A stretch of DNA of 64,000 nt from positions 4,144 through 68,143 of the forward strand of contig CAZRML010000019.1 of NCBI GenBank assembly GCA_964601205.1, written 5' to 3'. Made by a program: the position numbers and the translations under genes. The stretch comes from JAQVEM01 sp964601205 (GTDB lineage: Bacteria; Actinomycetota; Humimicrobiia; Humimicrobiales; Humimicrobiaceae). Shown piece by piece: positions 44,579-53,926 of this stretch (its first letter is position 1; each line of letters opens with the position of its first letter). The notes beneath the pieces are model-generated. The model had not been told where the DNA came from. It did no database searches and worked only from the letters and a program-made list of their open reading frames with translations.

Positions 44579-45307
44579 ATGTCTGATAAAAATTCAAATA
44601 AGATTATTTATTTTGCAATTATTATAGGGATATGCCTGATAATCAGCGCTTCAATTGGCTCTTTTACTTTTTATAAAGTAAGAAAGCCCGAGGACATTAT
44701 TGCAGTGACCGGTTCAGTAAGAGAAAAAGTTACATCGGATATTGTTATCTGGACTTCCGAGTTTTCCAGGACCGTATCTGCCGGAGATTTAAAAGAAGGT
44801 TACCAGATTATCCAGAATGACCGGAAACTGGTTCTTGAGTTTTTTGAGGATAATGGATTTAGTGAAGATGACCTTAATATTACACCTGTATTCATGGAAC
44901 AACTATACATGTATGACCCGAATGCCCCGAAGGAAAATTTGTTAAAACAAACAGTTACCATTCAATCAGGCGATGTTGATAAAATCACTAATATGGCAAA
45001 AAACATTGATGGGCTAATAAATTCCGGGGTTATATTCTCTATTCGCTCTCTTCAATATTATTACTCAGGACTTGCCGAGCTCAGAATAAATTTAATACCG
45101 GACGCAATAAATGATGCCAAGATGAGGGCACAGAAAATTGCCGAGGGCAGCGGAAAAAAAATAGGTACAATAAAATCTTCCAATCTGGGTGTGGTGCAGG
45201 TTCTCCCCGTTAATTCTACCGAAGTTTCCGACTGGGGTACCTATGATACCACAACTATTGAAAAAGAAGTGATGATTCCAGTAACAGTAACTTTTACTCT
45301 GGAATAA
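44579..45307 (+). CDS. SIMPL-domain (DUF541) protein, membrane-anchored
   Basis: 242 residues. One N-terminal helix (about 9-30) followed by an extracytoplasmic SIMPL domain: VTGSVREKVTSDIVIWTSEF (about 43-62), the middle QTVTIQSGDVDKI, and the C-terminal AINDAKMRAQKIAEGSGKKIG with the ending VPVTVTFTLE pattern. Family role is poorly known; some members localise to the envelope and affect stress tolerance. Length is normal. GGAG 5 nt before ATG. Confidence 0.85.
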   Translation: MSDKNSNKIIYFAIIIGICLIISASIGSFTFYKVRKPEDIIAVTGSVREKVTSDIVIWTSEFSRTVSAGDLKEGYQIIQNDRKLVLEFFEDNGFSEDDLNITPVFMEQLYMYDPNAPKENLLKQTVTIQSGDVDKITNMAKNIDGLINSGVIFSIRSLQYYYSGLAELRINLIPDAINDAKMRAQKIAEGSGKKIGTIKSSNLGVVQVLPVNSTEVSDWGTYDTTTIEKEVMIPVTVTFTLE

Positions 45308-45358
45308 GGATGTAGAATACAAAAAAATAAAATTATAAATCCATTTTTATAATTATTT

Positions 45359-46222
45359 TTACTTTATTGCGGGGCAGACAGACACACCCCATATCCCGGG
45401 TCCAGTGTGGGCACTCATTACCGTAGTAAGTTCAGTTAATACTAATTCATCTATCTCAATCTGGCTATCGCTTCTTATTATGTTTTCTAATTCCAGGGCT
45501 ATATCTTTATCCTCACCGTAAAAAATACCAATTTTCTTTCTTTTGACAGGATAAGAAATTTTTTTAACCTGCCAGTAAATTTCAATTAGTGAGTTTCTTC
45601 TGTTCTTTACAAACTTAATCAATCTGACCTTTCCATCGCTGCTGATAGTAATAATAGGCTTAAACCTTATTGAAATGGATAAAAATTTTCCCATAAAAGG
45701 CGCTCTGCCCCCGACAAACAAATACTCAAAGTTCTCAAATGCTGCGAAGAGCCTGTTGCCTTTAATAAGACACCCAATAATTCTTTCTATCTCCTCCCTG
45801 CTTTCTTCTCTCTTTACTGCCCTTGCCGCTTCCAGGACAACAAATCCCATACCAATGGCAGCACTCTTTGAATCAATAATTTTAATATCTGCCTCCTGGA
45901 AAAATTTTCTTGCCTGGTTCGCAGAATTAATCGTGCTAGAAAGTCTGGAGCTGAGATGAATTGAATAAATTACACTTTTCTTCTTATTATTAATTAAATC
46001 ATTATAGATTTCTACAAATTCCCCTACCGAAGGCGTGGATGTATGTACCCTTATACCTTCCCTTAATTTGCTAAATACAGTTTTACTGTTTATTTCTTTA
46101 CCATCTTTATATAACTTGCCCTTAAAACCCACGTTAAGTGGTATAACAGTTATTTCATTTTCACTGACCAATTCTTCGGGAATATCAGCAGTTGAATCTG
46201 TGACTATAGCAATATTATTCAT
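45359..46222 (-). CDS. DegV-family fatty-acid-binding protein
   Basis: 287 residues. IAIVTDSTADIPEELV at the N-terminus, HTSTPSVGEFVEIY and IHLSSRLSSTINSANQAR are DegV signatures. These proteins bind an acyl chain and, as FakB, present it to the kinase FakA; no fakA is visible nearby. Single gene, convergent with the SIMPL gene. Confidence 0.9.
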   Translation of the reverse strand: MNNIAIVTDSTADIPEELVSENEITVIPLNVGFKGKLYKDGKEINSKTVFSKLREGIRVHTSTPSVGEFVEIYNDLINNKKKSVIYSIHLSSRLSSTINSANQARKFFQEADIKIIDSKSAAIGMGFVVLEAARAVKREESREEIERIIGCLIKGNRLFAAFENFEYLFVGGRAPFMGKFLSISIRFKPIITISSDGKVRLIKFVKNRRNSLIEIYWQVKKISYPVKRKKIGIFYGEDKDIALELENIIRSDSQIEIDELVLTELTTVMSAHTGPGIWGVSVCPAIK

Positions 46223-46563
46223 GGTGGCCCCTTTAAACTGTTAAAAATTACATTTCATTTTACACTAAGGATTCAAAAAAATATAATAAAAATTACCGAA
46301 TTCACACCGTGCACCTTATTTTATTCTTTAACAGAATCAATCTTTAAAATTATTAAATTCTCTTAACTTAAACAACATAATCATCAAACATTTAGAATTT
46401 TTTTACAATTTGCCCTGAACTTTTAATAAAAACAGGTGGAAAAATATTATAAATCTGTTATAAAATTTATATACAAGTGTCAGGTTTTTACGATGCGGTA
46501 AGCCTGCCTCATATAAAATAAAAAATAGTATATGTTTTAATTGTATCTAGAATTAGATTTTTT
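46223..46563. other. Divergent intergenic region upstream of parA-like gene
   Basis: 341 bases between degV and the ParA-like gene. AT-rich and without a gene I can support. It holds promoter-like TATAAA/TATAAT stretches around 46445-46475 and the hairpin at 46481-46506. Confidence 0.5.
46481..46506 (+). promoter_or_regulatory. Leader hairpin before the ParA-like gene
   Basis: CAGGTTT, bulge TT, AC, six-base loop GATGCG, GTAAGCCTG: nine pairs with one G-U and a two-base bulge. It ends 57 nt before the start codon. No T-run follows, so it is not a terminator. Confidence 0.4.
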
Positions 46564-47460
46564 ATGGCAGAGACAGAACATTCTTATAATCATATTGAAC
46601 AGCCAGAGAGGATAATCGCCATTTCAAGCCAGAAAGGCGGTGTGGGCAAAAGTACAACCGCGGTAAATGTAGCTGCATACCTTGGCGAATTTGGATTTAG
46701 AACACTGCTTGTGGACATGGACCCCCAGAGTAACTCCACTACCGGGCTGGGCATAAATTACAAAAAATTAAAAAATTCTATCTATGATATCCTGGTTAAT
46801 AATGAAAATCCCGAGGATATAATTATAGAAACCCCCTACCCCAATCTGGCGCTACTTCCTTCCAGCCGGAGTCTCCTGAAAGCAGAAATTAAACTTGCTG
46901 TATCAAGCTTAAGAGAGTTTAGATTAAGAAACGCTTTTAAAAAAATAAAACATAACTTTGATTTTATTATTATAGACTGCTCACCTTCTCTGGGAATTCT
47001 TACCACCAACGCTCTTATTTCTGCAAACGAAGTTATAATTCCCATGCAATGTGAATTCTACGCGTTTGACGGAATCAAACGTCTAATTGAAACCATAAAC
47101 AGTATCAAATCAAAGTTTAATGAATCCCTTGAAATAACAGGCATAGTATTTACTATGTACTTAAAAACAGTGATGTCAAAACAGGTAATAAAAAAAGTAA
47201 AAGAATACCTTCCTGATAAAGTATTTAAAACCATTATACCCAAAAATGTTAAATTGGTAGAAGCACCCGCTTCAGGGAAGCCAATTAAGACCTATGATTC
47301 ATCCTGCAGAGGAGCGCGTGCCTATGAAAGTTTAACCAGAGAAATCATTTTAGCTAAAAATAAATCACTAAAAAAAAGTTACCCATCCCTATCAAAAAAA
47401 ATTATCAGCTTCTGGGATACCGGAGCTCCTCCGAGACATTCCGCAAAAAAATTCTCTTAA
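46564..47460 (+). CDS. ParA/Soj-family ATPase, without a ParB neighbour
   Basis: 298 residues. Deviant Walker A KGGVGKST (24-31), switch motif LLVDMDPQSNSTTGLG, DFIIIDCSPSLGILT and the FYAFDGIKRLIETI region place it with chromosome- and plasmid-partition ATPases of the Soj group. Parts of the C-terminal tail (about 265-298) are basic and proline-containing. No parB or parS-like palindrome is adjacent, so it may position another cargo, or the partner is elsewhere. There is no Shine-Dalgarno; the ATG follows a run of six T. Confidence 0.88.
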   Translation: MAETEHSYNHIEQPERIIAISSQKGGVGKSTTAVNVAAYLGEFGFRTLLVDMDPQSNSTTGLGINYKKLKNSIYDILVNNENPEDIIIETPYPNLALLPSSRSLLKAEIKLAVSSLREFRLRNAFKKIKHNFDFIIIDCSPSLGILTTNALISANEVIIPMQCEFYAFDGIKRLIETINSIKSKFNESLEITGIVFTMYLKTVMSKQVIKKVKEYLPDKVFKTIIPKNVKLVEAPASGKPIKTYDSSCRGARAYESLTREIILAKNKSLKKSYPSLSKKIISFWDTGAPPRHSAKKFS

Positions 47461-47614
47461 GCAATCTGGCAGTTTCCTGCAGTGTTCATATTTAATTAAG
47501 TAAGTAAGTATCTAAAAATACATGAACTAATTTCTAATTATATTAAATTTAAATTAAATAATTTATAATATAATTTATTAATAAATTTTTTACTAATTCT
47601 ATCGGTATAATAAT

Positions 47615-49099
47615 ATGAAGAAAATATACCATAAGCCGGCCATATTCCTGTCTGCATTTTTTGTTTCGCTATTTATTATTAGCATTTCCCTAGTAGATAC
47701 AGGCTGCGGCAGCAGCACAGCAGAAGGTGCAGAGCCATCAGTCGAAGATTCCGTCTCCTACGAATCTTCTGAAACCAGTACAGAATCTGAAGAAAATACT
47801 ACCGGTGGAAAAGAACCGCCCTTAGAAGAAGATAAAGAACCATATTATAAATTACTTTACCAGCTGACCAAAAACAGCGTTTCAAAAACTGTTACAGGGG
47901 ACACAGAATGCTTTTTACTTAATTTTAGTGAATTTATGGATGGAGGAATAATTAATCCCGACGGCAGCGATAATAAAATACTGGAATTAAAAAAATACCC
48001 CACAAGCTTTATAGCATCAAGAAAACTTAACAGCTACTATTATATCTACTCTCCCAATAATCCCGTCACACTTCTTGAAGGTTTTAAAATTTTTAACTGG
48101 GATACTGAAGGACAGACCCTCATCGACGCTGACTTTAAAACTGATGAAGCTGCCGGACTAAAAACCACCCCTCCTGATAGATACCCGGGTGACGTGCTCA
48201 TCTCACCTGAAAATAAATATCTGGCATACCCCATGACAATCCAGAAATCTTCAGATATTTCTTCTGGCAGCAACTTTATTATGGATAAATTTAATCCTTT
48301 TATGTCTGATTCCAGCCTCGTAATTATGGATGTTGATGATAATCAGGAAGTAACGGCACTGGAAAATAACTACAACAGGCGACTTTTTTCCAGTTTTTCT
48401 CAATTTTCTGTAAGGGATGACTATTTTTACACCATAGCACTGGATGATAATAGCTTTAAATTTATAAGAGTATCTCCTGGTACAGGGGAAGTTAAAGATT
48501 TTTCAGAAGTATTCACATATCTTGATTGGGACAAAATAAACTGGGATGAGTTTTTCCCGCGGACAAATGATTATTTATATGCCAGTTTCTCACTATCTCC
48601 TGATGAAGAAAGGATGGTCATATATAAAAATAACTATGCTGCTGACATGAAAAATCCCTGTGCACCAGAAGCCTATCATGAACTCTGGATATTGAACCTT
48701 GAGAATGGCAGCATTGATATTTTTGAAAAACAGGAAGGCAGCGTAGCCGATGTTTCCTGGAACCCTGCTGGAAGCCAGAAATTTGCCCTGTCAGTTAACA
48801 GCCACAGCGGGTGTTACCCTGACTATATTGAGGCAAGAATTGATTTAATTGATAAAAACGGCGGTTCAAGAGAAACACTAATAACCGAGCAAAAAAGCAA
48901 AATAACCGGTCTGGAGTGGTCACCGGATGGTGAAAACATTGCCTATGATGTTTACGGCATTGATTTTACAGGCCGTCTTAAATTAATTGATTCAGGAAAT
49001 GGTTCGGTAAAGGAATTAATCAATACCTGTTCCATTAAAGATACTGTCAGTAAAGATGAGCCTGTGCTTATAATTTTTTTAGACTGGGTAAAAGAATAA
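47615..49099 (+). CDS. Lipoprotein with WD40-like beta-propeller repeats
   Basis: 494 residues. Lipoprotein signal ending in VDTGC (about residue 31), then a Ser/Glu/Thr-rich linker to about 75. The rest contains repeated propeller-type strands, e.g. LISPENKYLAYPM, SLSPDEERMVIYK, VSWNPAGSQKFALS and LEWSPDGENIAYD, matching TolB/PD40-like blades. Function unknown; probably a surface scaffold. Follows the ParA-like gene by 154 nt. Confidence 0.8.
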   Translation: MKKIYHKPAIFLSAFFVSLFIISISLVDTGCGSSTAEGAEPSVEDSVSYESSETSTESEENTTGGKEPPLEEDKEPYYKLLYQLTKNSVSKTVTGDTECFLLNFSEFMDGGIINPDGSDNKILELKKYPTSFIASRKLNSYYYIYSPNNPVTLLEGFKIFNWDTEGQTLIDADFKTDEAAGLKTTPPDRYPGDVLISPENKYLAYPMTIQKSSDISSGSNFIMDKFNPFMSDSSLVIMDVDDNQEVTALENNYNRRLFSSFSQFSVRDDYFYTIALDDNSFKFIRVSPGTGEVKDFSEVFTYLDWDKINWDEFFPRTNDYLYASFSLSPDEERMVIYKNNYAADMKNPCAPEAYHELWILNLENGSIDIFEKQEGSVADVSWNPAGSQKFALSVNSHSGCYPDYIEARIDLIDKNGGSRETLITEQKSKITGLEWSPDGENIAYDVYGIDFTGRLKLIDSGNGSVKELINTCSIKDTVSKDEPVLIIFLDWVKE

Positions 49100-49207
49100 A
49101 AAGGACACGGGGTATTACTAACAGACGGTTAACTTTTTAATATCTCTTATATAAAATTGACCGGTATTATTCATAATCTCATTCAACTTACTTTTTAATC
49201 AGGAGCA

Positions 49208-49243
49208 ATGTATAATGTTATTAAGATAAGAGGTGTTTTATGA
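49208..49243 (+). other. Possible 11-codon upstream frame overlapping the flavodoxin start
   Basis: ATG 49208 opens 11 codons and its TGA (49241-49243) overlaps the flavodoxin ATG as ATGA. AGGAG lies only 2 nt before it, which is too close for good initiation. It may be chance. Confidence 0.2.
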
Positions 49244-49680
49244 AAGCATTGATTGTTTATGAATCTGCTTACGGCAATACAGAAAAAATTGCGCGGGCTA
49301 TAGGTAGTGCTATCGGTAATGACACCAGGGTGCTGAGGGCAGGCAAAGTAAATGTTAATGAACTGGAATCAATTGATTTACTCATTGTGGGCTCCCCTAC
49401 CTATGCGGGCAGACCGGTACAGCCGGTTAAAGATTTTCTTTCCAGAATTCCGGATTCATCCCTAAAAAATGTAAGCGTAGCTGCATTTGATACCAGAGTA
49501 TCTTCAAAATTTGCCAGGATTTTTGGTTATGCAGCAAATAAGATTGCAAAAACTCTTAAATTCAGAGGCGGCACCCTCGTTCTGCCCCCGGAAGGCTTCT
49601 TCGTAAAAGGCAAAGAAGGCCCGCTTTACGAAGGCGAAGAATTAAGAGCAACAAGCTGGGCAAAAGAAATAGCTAAATAG
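49240..49680 (+). CDS. Flavodoxin-family protein
   Basis: 146 residues. The FMN-phosphate loop ESAYGNTEKIARAI (about 8-21), and IVGSPTYAGRPVQPVKDFL for the ring-binding loops. Electron carrier or flavodoxin-like reductase. AGAGGTG lies a few nt before ATG. It could serve Rnf or radical SAM enzymes, but no gene link is seen. Confidence 0.88.
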   Translation: MKALIVYESAYGNTEKIARAIGSAIGNDTRVLRAGKVNVNELESIDLLIVGSPTYAGRPVQPVKDFLSRIPDSSLKNVSVAAFDTRVSSKFARIFGYAANKIAKTLKFRGGTLVLPPEGFFVKGKEGPLYEGEELRATSWAKEIAK

Positions 49681-49790
49681 TTTAATGGGGCACGATGTTT
49701 CTCTGCAAGCAATGGGATATTGGAAGCTCTAACACAATAAAATAATGAATAAATTTTTAAAACGGAATTTATAACCTTACCTTTAAACAC

Positions 49791-50000
49791 TCAGCTCCAG
49801 GGGTGGGTAAACAAAACTATTCCTCCGGCAAGCACAATGCTGGCAAAGACATAGCATATTATGGCCGCTGTATTATCGCTCATCTTTTTGCCGAATTTCA
49901 ATTTAACCATTTTAATTATCCCGGGCGGCCTTCTTATAGCGACATAATACAAAAATGCTGAATACAGCACGCATGCTATCGCTCCAATAACATAGCCCAT
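49791..50000 (-). CDS. Small two-helix membrane protein
   Basis: 69 residues with helices at about 3-22 and 46-65 and a basic loop between (KMVKLKFGKKM). AGGAGGTTATTTAA before the ATG supports translation. It follows the ABC permease genes at 47 nt and may be part of that unit. No family recognised. Confidence 0.6.
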   Translation of the reverse strand: MGYVIGAIACVLYSAFLYYVAIRRPPGIIKMVKLKFGKKMSDNTAAIICYVFASIVLAGGIVLFTHPWS

Positions 50001-50047
50001 TTAAATAACCTCCTTAGATTAAACTCTATATTCACATATATTTAAAA

Positions 50048-51052
50048 TTATTGTTGAAGTTTTCGTGCTATCCGGGGTACAAGAAAAAAATAAACTATCC
50101 CGCATATTCCCAGTATAATACCGCTAAAAAGCAGCACCCGTGGCCATGTACCGGTGCCTGATAGTATCATGTCATTTGCCCTATACGCCCAGTAAAATGG
50201 GGACCAGTAGAAAAATATCTGCCAGTTTCCGTTAAGAAATTCATACCCCGCTATAGACCCGGCTAAGGGCAGGAAAAAAAGCTTAACACTGCCTGCCGCT
50301 TCCATAACATCACTGCTGTTAAGACCCTGTATAAAACCAATTATTAGACTCAATACAGTCAATGAAAATATCAACAAAGCCTCCTGCCCCAGATTCACAT
50401 TATAGAAACCGGTAATTAAAAGACATGCAATAGATGAAAAAAGCGCAACAAACATACCGGTGAAACTTTTACCCAGTATGAATGCACTTCGTGAAGCAGG
50501 AGTCACATTTATCGCGCTTACGGTGTTATCTACTTTTTCTTCAAGTATATTCAAAGCAATGAGCATACCTGCCAGCATAGAGATTAAGAGCAGTAAAATA
50601 TTTACCAGCATCTTTTTCAGTGGCGGAACCGTCCTGTCAAATTCAATTATCTCCGAGTGCGCATCCCCAGGCTGAACTCCTGATTCATACAGTACATTCA
50701 AAAGTTTTGCATATTCTACAATTGACTCAGGCTCATTTCCCTGAGTCATAATGTAGTAGCGACCATCTTCCGGCAGTACCCCGATTACATCATCCCTTGC
50801 CCTGACCCTCTCTTCAACTTCCGTCTCATCAGCAAACAGCTCAACATGGGCAAAGTTATTAAAGTAATCCTTCTGCACGGTATTTTCATTTTCCACCAGG
50901 GCTAAATTTACACTGGTTTCGTTAATACCGGGTGAGATAAAATTAATCCCCACAGCAAAAAGTAAGGGTGCAATTATTATGTACAGCGTTATAAATTCAC
51001 GCATGTTTACCTTTAAATCTCTTATAAAAATAGTCCATATTTTTTTAAACAT
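50048..51052 (-). CDS. ABC-2 type exporter permease
   Basis: 334 residues. N-terminal helix (about 20-40), a large extracytoplasmic loop, then five to six helices from about 155, typical of ABC-2 (YhgE/DrrB-like) permeases. LLLLISMLAGMLIALNILEEK and SAFILGKSFTGMFVALFS match the family. Second permease of a heterodimeric exporter; substrate unknown. Confidence 0.85.
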   Translation of the reverse strand: MFKKIWTIFIRDLKVNMREFITLYIIIAPLLFAVGINFISPGINETSVNLALVENENTVQKDYFNNFAHVELFADETEVEERVRARDDVIGVLPEDGRYYIMTQGNEPESIVEYAKLLNVLYESGVQPGDAHSEIIEFDRTVPPLKKMLVNILLLLISMLAGMLIALNILEEKVDNTVSAINVTPASRSAFILGKSFTGMFVALFSSIACLLITGFYNVNLGQEALLIFSLTVLSLIIGFIQGLNSSDVMEAAGSVKLFFLPLAGSIAGYEFLNGNWQIFFYWSPFYWAYRANDMILSGTGTWPRVLLFSGIILGICGIVYFFLVPRIARKLQQ

Positions 51053-51063
51053 AGCAACTCCCC

Positions 51064-52173
51064 TTATATACTCAGCGTCTTTTTGAATTTAACATTTGTA
51101 AGGGCAAAGATTATAATGCCCCCCGCCAGAAATCCGGCACTTGCTATCAGCGGGTATATAACATCCCCTCCTGGCAGAATAATCTCCTTAAAGCCCTCGA
51201 GTATTGGATAAGTGGGAATTATTTTTATCCAGAAAGGGTCCCATCCGGGTATAAAATACGCTATGGCAGGAACCATAAGTAGCATTAATAAAAAATAAAT
51301 GACTCCGAAGGCTTTTGCCAGATTATCGTAAAAGCTGGCAATCAATATGCCCAGTGAAGATGCGAAAAACCCGGTTGTGAGAAGCAGTAGCAGCAGCAGT
51401 CCATAGTTTATTTTAAATCCCATAATGGGCATTACTATAATCAGCCCTGAAACAGCCGAGGTCACCAGAACCACGAGAATCTTGCTCATTAAATACTGCC
51501 AGACAGGGGACGGTGTTACTGCGTATGCCTTTATTACCCCCTCATTTTTGTCCAGGAATATATAAGATGCCATAATGAACATACCAAGGAGGCTGCTGCT
51601 GAAAGAAACTAATGGCGGAATAGCATTTTCTCTGTCATTCAGGGGTTGATAATCTGCAGTCAGCCGAACGACCTTCTGGTCTTCCATGCGCTTTTCCATG
51701 ACATCCATATTTTCACTAAATAATATGGATAGTAAATTTTTTAACCTTGTGGATTCATAACCCTGCAGGTAGTACCTGCAAAAAAGCCTGTCATTATCGT
51801 CCAGTTCAATTACCGCGCCTATAGCCTGCCTGGAGTACGCCAGCGTTTCGACAGCCTCTTCACTTTCAACAATATAAAACTCTTCTCCATCAGTCTCAAT
51901 AAGACGGGCATCAAATTCTTTGCCACTGGCTTCTATTTTAACTTTTTCTTGCTCAATACCGGATTCACGGTCCAGTATACCATTTACATATTTTTCTTTT
52001 ACTTCCCGGGGCAAATTTAAATAAATATAACTGGTAGAAGTTGTGACAATTTCCTCCGGAATAGCAAACAATAAAATAGCCAGCACCACCAGTGAAAAAA
52101 ATATTTCAATATAAAAATAAAAACTTCTCGTTGCAAGAATGAGCTCCTTTTTAAAGCTGCCGGGCAGTTTCAT
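51064..52173 (-). CDS. ABC-2 type exporter permease
   Basis: 369 residues, with the same layout as the next gene: first helix about 18-36, long outside loop (about 45-210), then about six helices. FIMASYIFLDKNEGVIKAYAVTPS is the intracellular coupling helix region. Overlaps almost directly with the ATPase gene (1 nt gap), so one operon. Confidence 0.85.
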   Translation of the reverse strand: MKLPGSFKKELILATRSFYFYIEIFFSLVVLAILLFAIPEEIVTTSTSYIYLNLPREVKEKYVNGILDRESGIEQEKVKIEASGKEFDARLIETDGEEFYIVESEEAVETLAYSRQAIGAVIELDDNDRLFCRYYLQGYESTRLKNLLSILFSENMDVMEKRMEDQKVVRLTADYQPLNDRENAIPPLVSFSSSLLGMFIMASYIFLDKNEGVIKAYAVTPSPVWQYLMSKILVVLVTSAVSGLIIVMPIMGFKINYGLLLLLLLTTGFFASSLGILIASFYDNLAKAFGVIYFLLMLLMVPAIAYFIPGWDPFWIKIIPTYPILEGFKEIILPGGDVIYPLIASAGFLAGGIIIFALTNVKFKKTLSI

Positions 52174-52174
52174 A

Positions 52175-53035
52175 TCAGATAAGCTCCCTTCCGGTGACCT
52201 TTATAAAGATTTCTTCCAGGGTTGCCTCCCTGGTATGCATGGTCAGTATCTCTTTGCTGGCAATGACTTTATTTAATGCGTTCCTATCTTCTGGTTTGGT
52301 GGTAGAAAATGTTTCTTTTTTTATCTCACCGTTCAGGGCATATTCCACATCAACCAGCTTTTTCCCATACTGGAGCTTTAAATTTTTGGGAGAATCTATA
52401 AGCCTGATCTCTCCATCTACAATAAATCCCACCCGGTTGCACAATTCATCAGCTATAAACATATTATGAGTAGTTAAAAATACAGTTACCCCTTCGCTGT
52501 TCCGCTCTTTTATTATATCTTTTATATTAGCTGCTATAGCAGGGTCAAGGCCGGTAGTGGGTTCATCAAGAAACCACATACTGGGGTTATTTATCATTGA
52601 CCTGGCAAAAGTCAGCCGGTGTTTCATACCCTTGGAGAACTCCCCTGTTCTTATATTTTCCTTTCCGCTCAGCCCTACCATATCAATTAATTCTATGGGG
52701 TCACGGGTTTTAACGTCAAATAATTTGCTGTAAAAATACAGGTTCTCTTTTGCCGTCATTTTGCTGTAGACATTTGATTGCTCAAATGACATGCCTATTT
52801 TATTAAACATCTTCCGGGAAATATTTTTAATGTCATAACCTGCAACAGTTACATTGCCCCTCTGAAGCTGCAGAAGCCCCGTCAGGATACCCTGGGTGGT
52901 TGATTTACCTGCACCCGATGGTCCTAAAAATCCAAAAATCTCACCTTCGTCTATCTCAAAATTTACATCCCTGACCGCATTCTTTTCGTTTCTTAAATAG
53001 GAATGATACAACCCTTCCACTTTAATCATTGCCAT
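52175..53035 (-). CDS. ABC exporter ATP-binding protein
   Basis: 286 residues. Walker A GPSGAGKST, signature EFSKGMKHRL in place of LSGGQ, Walker B WFLDEPTTGLD, switch His in TTHNM. Powers export by the two downstream permeases. Its start lies 5 nt after the TetR stop, inside a strong GGGGAGGTAAGG ribosome region. Confidence 0.93.
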   Translation of the reverse strand: MAMIKVEGLYHSYLRNEKNAVRDVNFEIDEGEIFGFLGPSGAGKSTTQGILTGLLQLQRGNVTVAGYDIKNISRKMFNKIGMSFEQSNVYSKMTAKENLYFYSKLFDVKTRDPIELIDMVGLSGKENIRTGEFSKGMKHRLTFARSMINNPSMWFLDEPTTGLDPAIAANIKDIIKERNSEGVTVFLTTHNMFIADELCNRVGFIVDGEIRLIDSPKNLKLQYGKKLVDVEYALNGEIKKETFSTTKPEDRNALNKVIASKEILTMHTREATLEEIFIKVTGRELI

Positions 53036-53040
53036 TGCCC

Positions 53041-53691
53041 TTACCTCCCCTTTTTTTGTATGCCTATGCCATTTTTTATAAAATCCAGCAGCAGGTCAAC
53101 TATCCCGATTATGCCTTCATCAATCTTATTTACATCAGTTTCTTTACCTTTTATTTTTTGAAAGTAGTATTCTACAACTATTACATTCATTGAAGATATA
53201 ATATAACTTACAAAGTCCGTATCAATATCATCCCTTATCTCATTTCTTGAAATTCCGTGTTCTAAAAGCTTAGCATATATATTATGTGCACTCTGTAATC
53301 CTTTACTCATAACTTCTTCATATATGGGATGGTTCCTGCTCTTAAACAGCCAGTTTCCCATAAGGGTTATATCGGGATTATCAGCACCAAATTTAAGCCC
53401 CGCCACAAACAATTCTCTTATAAGGGTAAAAAAATCATATTGCCCGGGATTTTTAAGAACAGGAGACATATATTTTAATTTCTTTTCAGCAATTCTTTCT
53501 ACCAGATACAGGAACAGGTCTTTCTTATCATCGAAATACTGATAAAAACTTCCTTTAGCTATCCGGCATCTGTCAACAATTCTACTGATGCTTGCTTTAT
53601 CATAGCCATAATTTGCAAATTCATTGATTGATACTTTCTCTATCAGCTCTTTTTTCTCTCCAGGCAGGTTTTTAAATGTCTCTCTGGGCAT
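53041..53691 (-). CDS. TetR-family regulator of the ABC exporter
   Basis: 216 residues. HTH region FANYGYDKASISRIV and CRIAKGSFYQYFDDKKDLF. The C-terminal half is a helical ligand domain. First gene of the exporter operon, under an excellent promoter overlapped by a perfect palindrome, so it most likely senses the exported compound and represses its own operon. Confidence 0.92.
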   Translation of the reverse strand: MPRETFKNLPGEKKELIEKVSINEFANYGYDKASISRIVDRCRIAKGSFYQYFDDKKDLFLYLVERIAEKKLKYMSPVLKNPGQYDFFTLIRELFVAGLKFGADNPDITLMGNWLFKSRNHPIYEEVMSKGLQSAHNIYAKLLEHGISRNEIRDDIDTDFVSYIISSMNVIVVEYYFQKIKGKETDVNKIDEGIIGIVDLLLDFIKNGIGIQKKGR

Positions 53692-53726
53692 ACTTATCCT
53701 CTTCTTATATAATTATGACTTGCTGG

Positions 53727-53750
53727 TCATATGACTCTTGAGTCATATGA
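53727..53750 (-). promoter_or_regulatory. TetR operator, perfect 24-bp palindrome
   Basis: TCATATGACTC, TT, GAGTCATATGA: 11-bp perfect arms. It overlaps the -10 box and lies 36 nt before the regulator's start. Confidence 0.8.
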
Positions 53751-53775
53751 TATTACTCATTTAGTACTCTGTCAA
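53747..53775 (-). promoter_or_regulatory. Sigma-A promoter of the TetR-ABC operon
   Basis: Minus strand TTGACA (53775-53770), 17-nt spacer, TATCAT (53752-53747). The -10 box sits inside the palindrome. Confidence 0.75.
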
Positions 53776-53926
53776 GTTTTATTGAATTTTAAACATAAAT
53801 CTGTAAGAATACATTACCATTAAAGAGAAAACCCGTAAGCATATCCCGGGGGCGATATAATAGATTCCTGAGATACAACCTGTAACTCTCGTTATTATAA
53901 ACCCCGGAACAATTACCTTTTCCTCT

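Noticed and set aside
50048..53691. Defence or toxin-export system
   Set aside because: The TetR plus ABC-2 pair arrangement is an ordinary self-regulated exporter.
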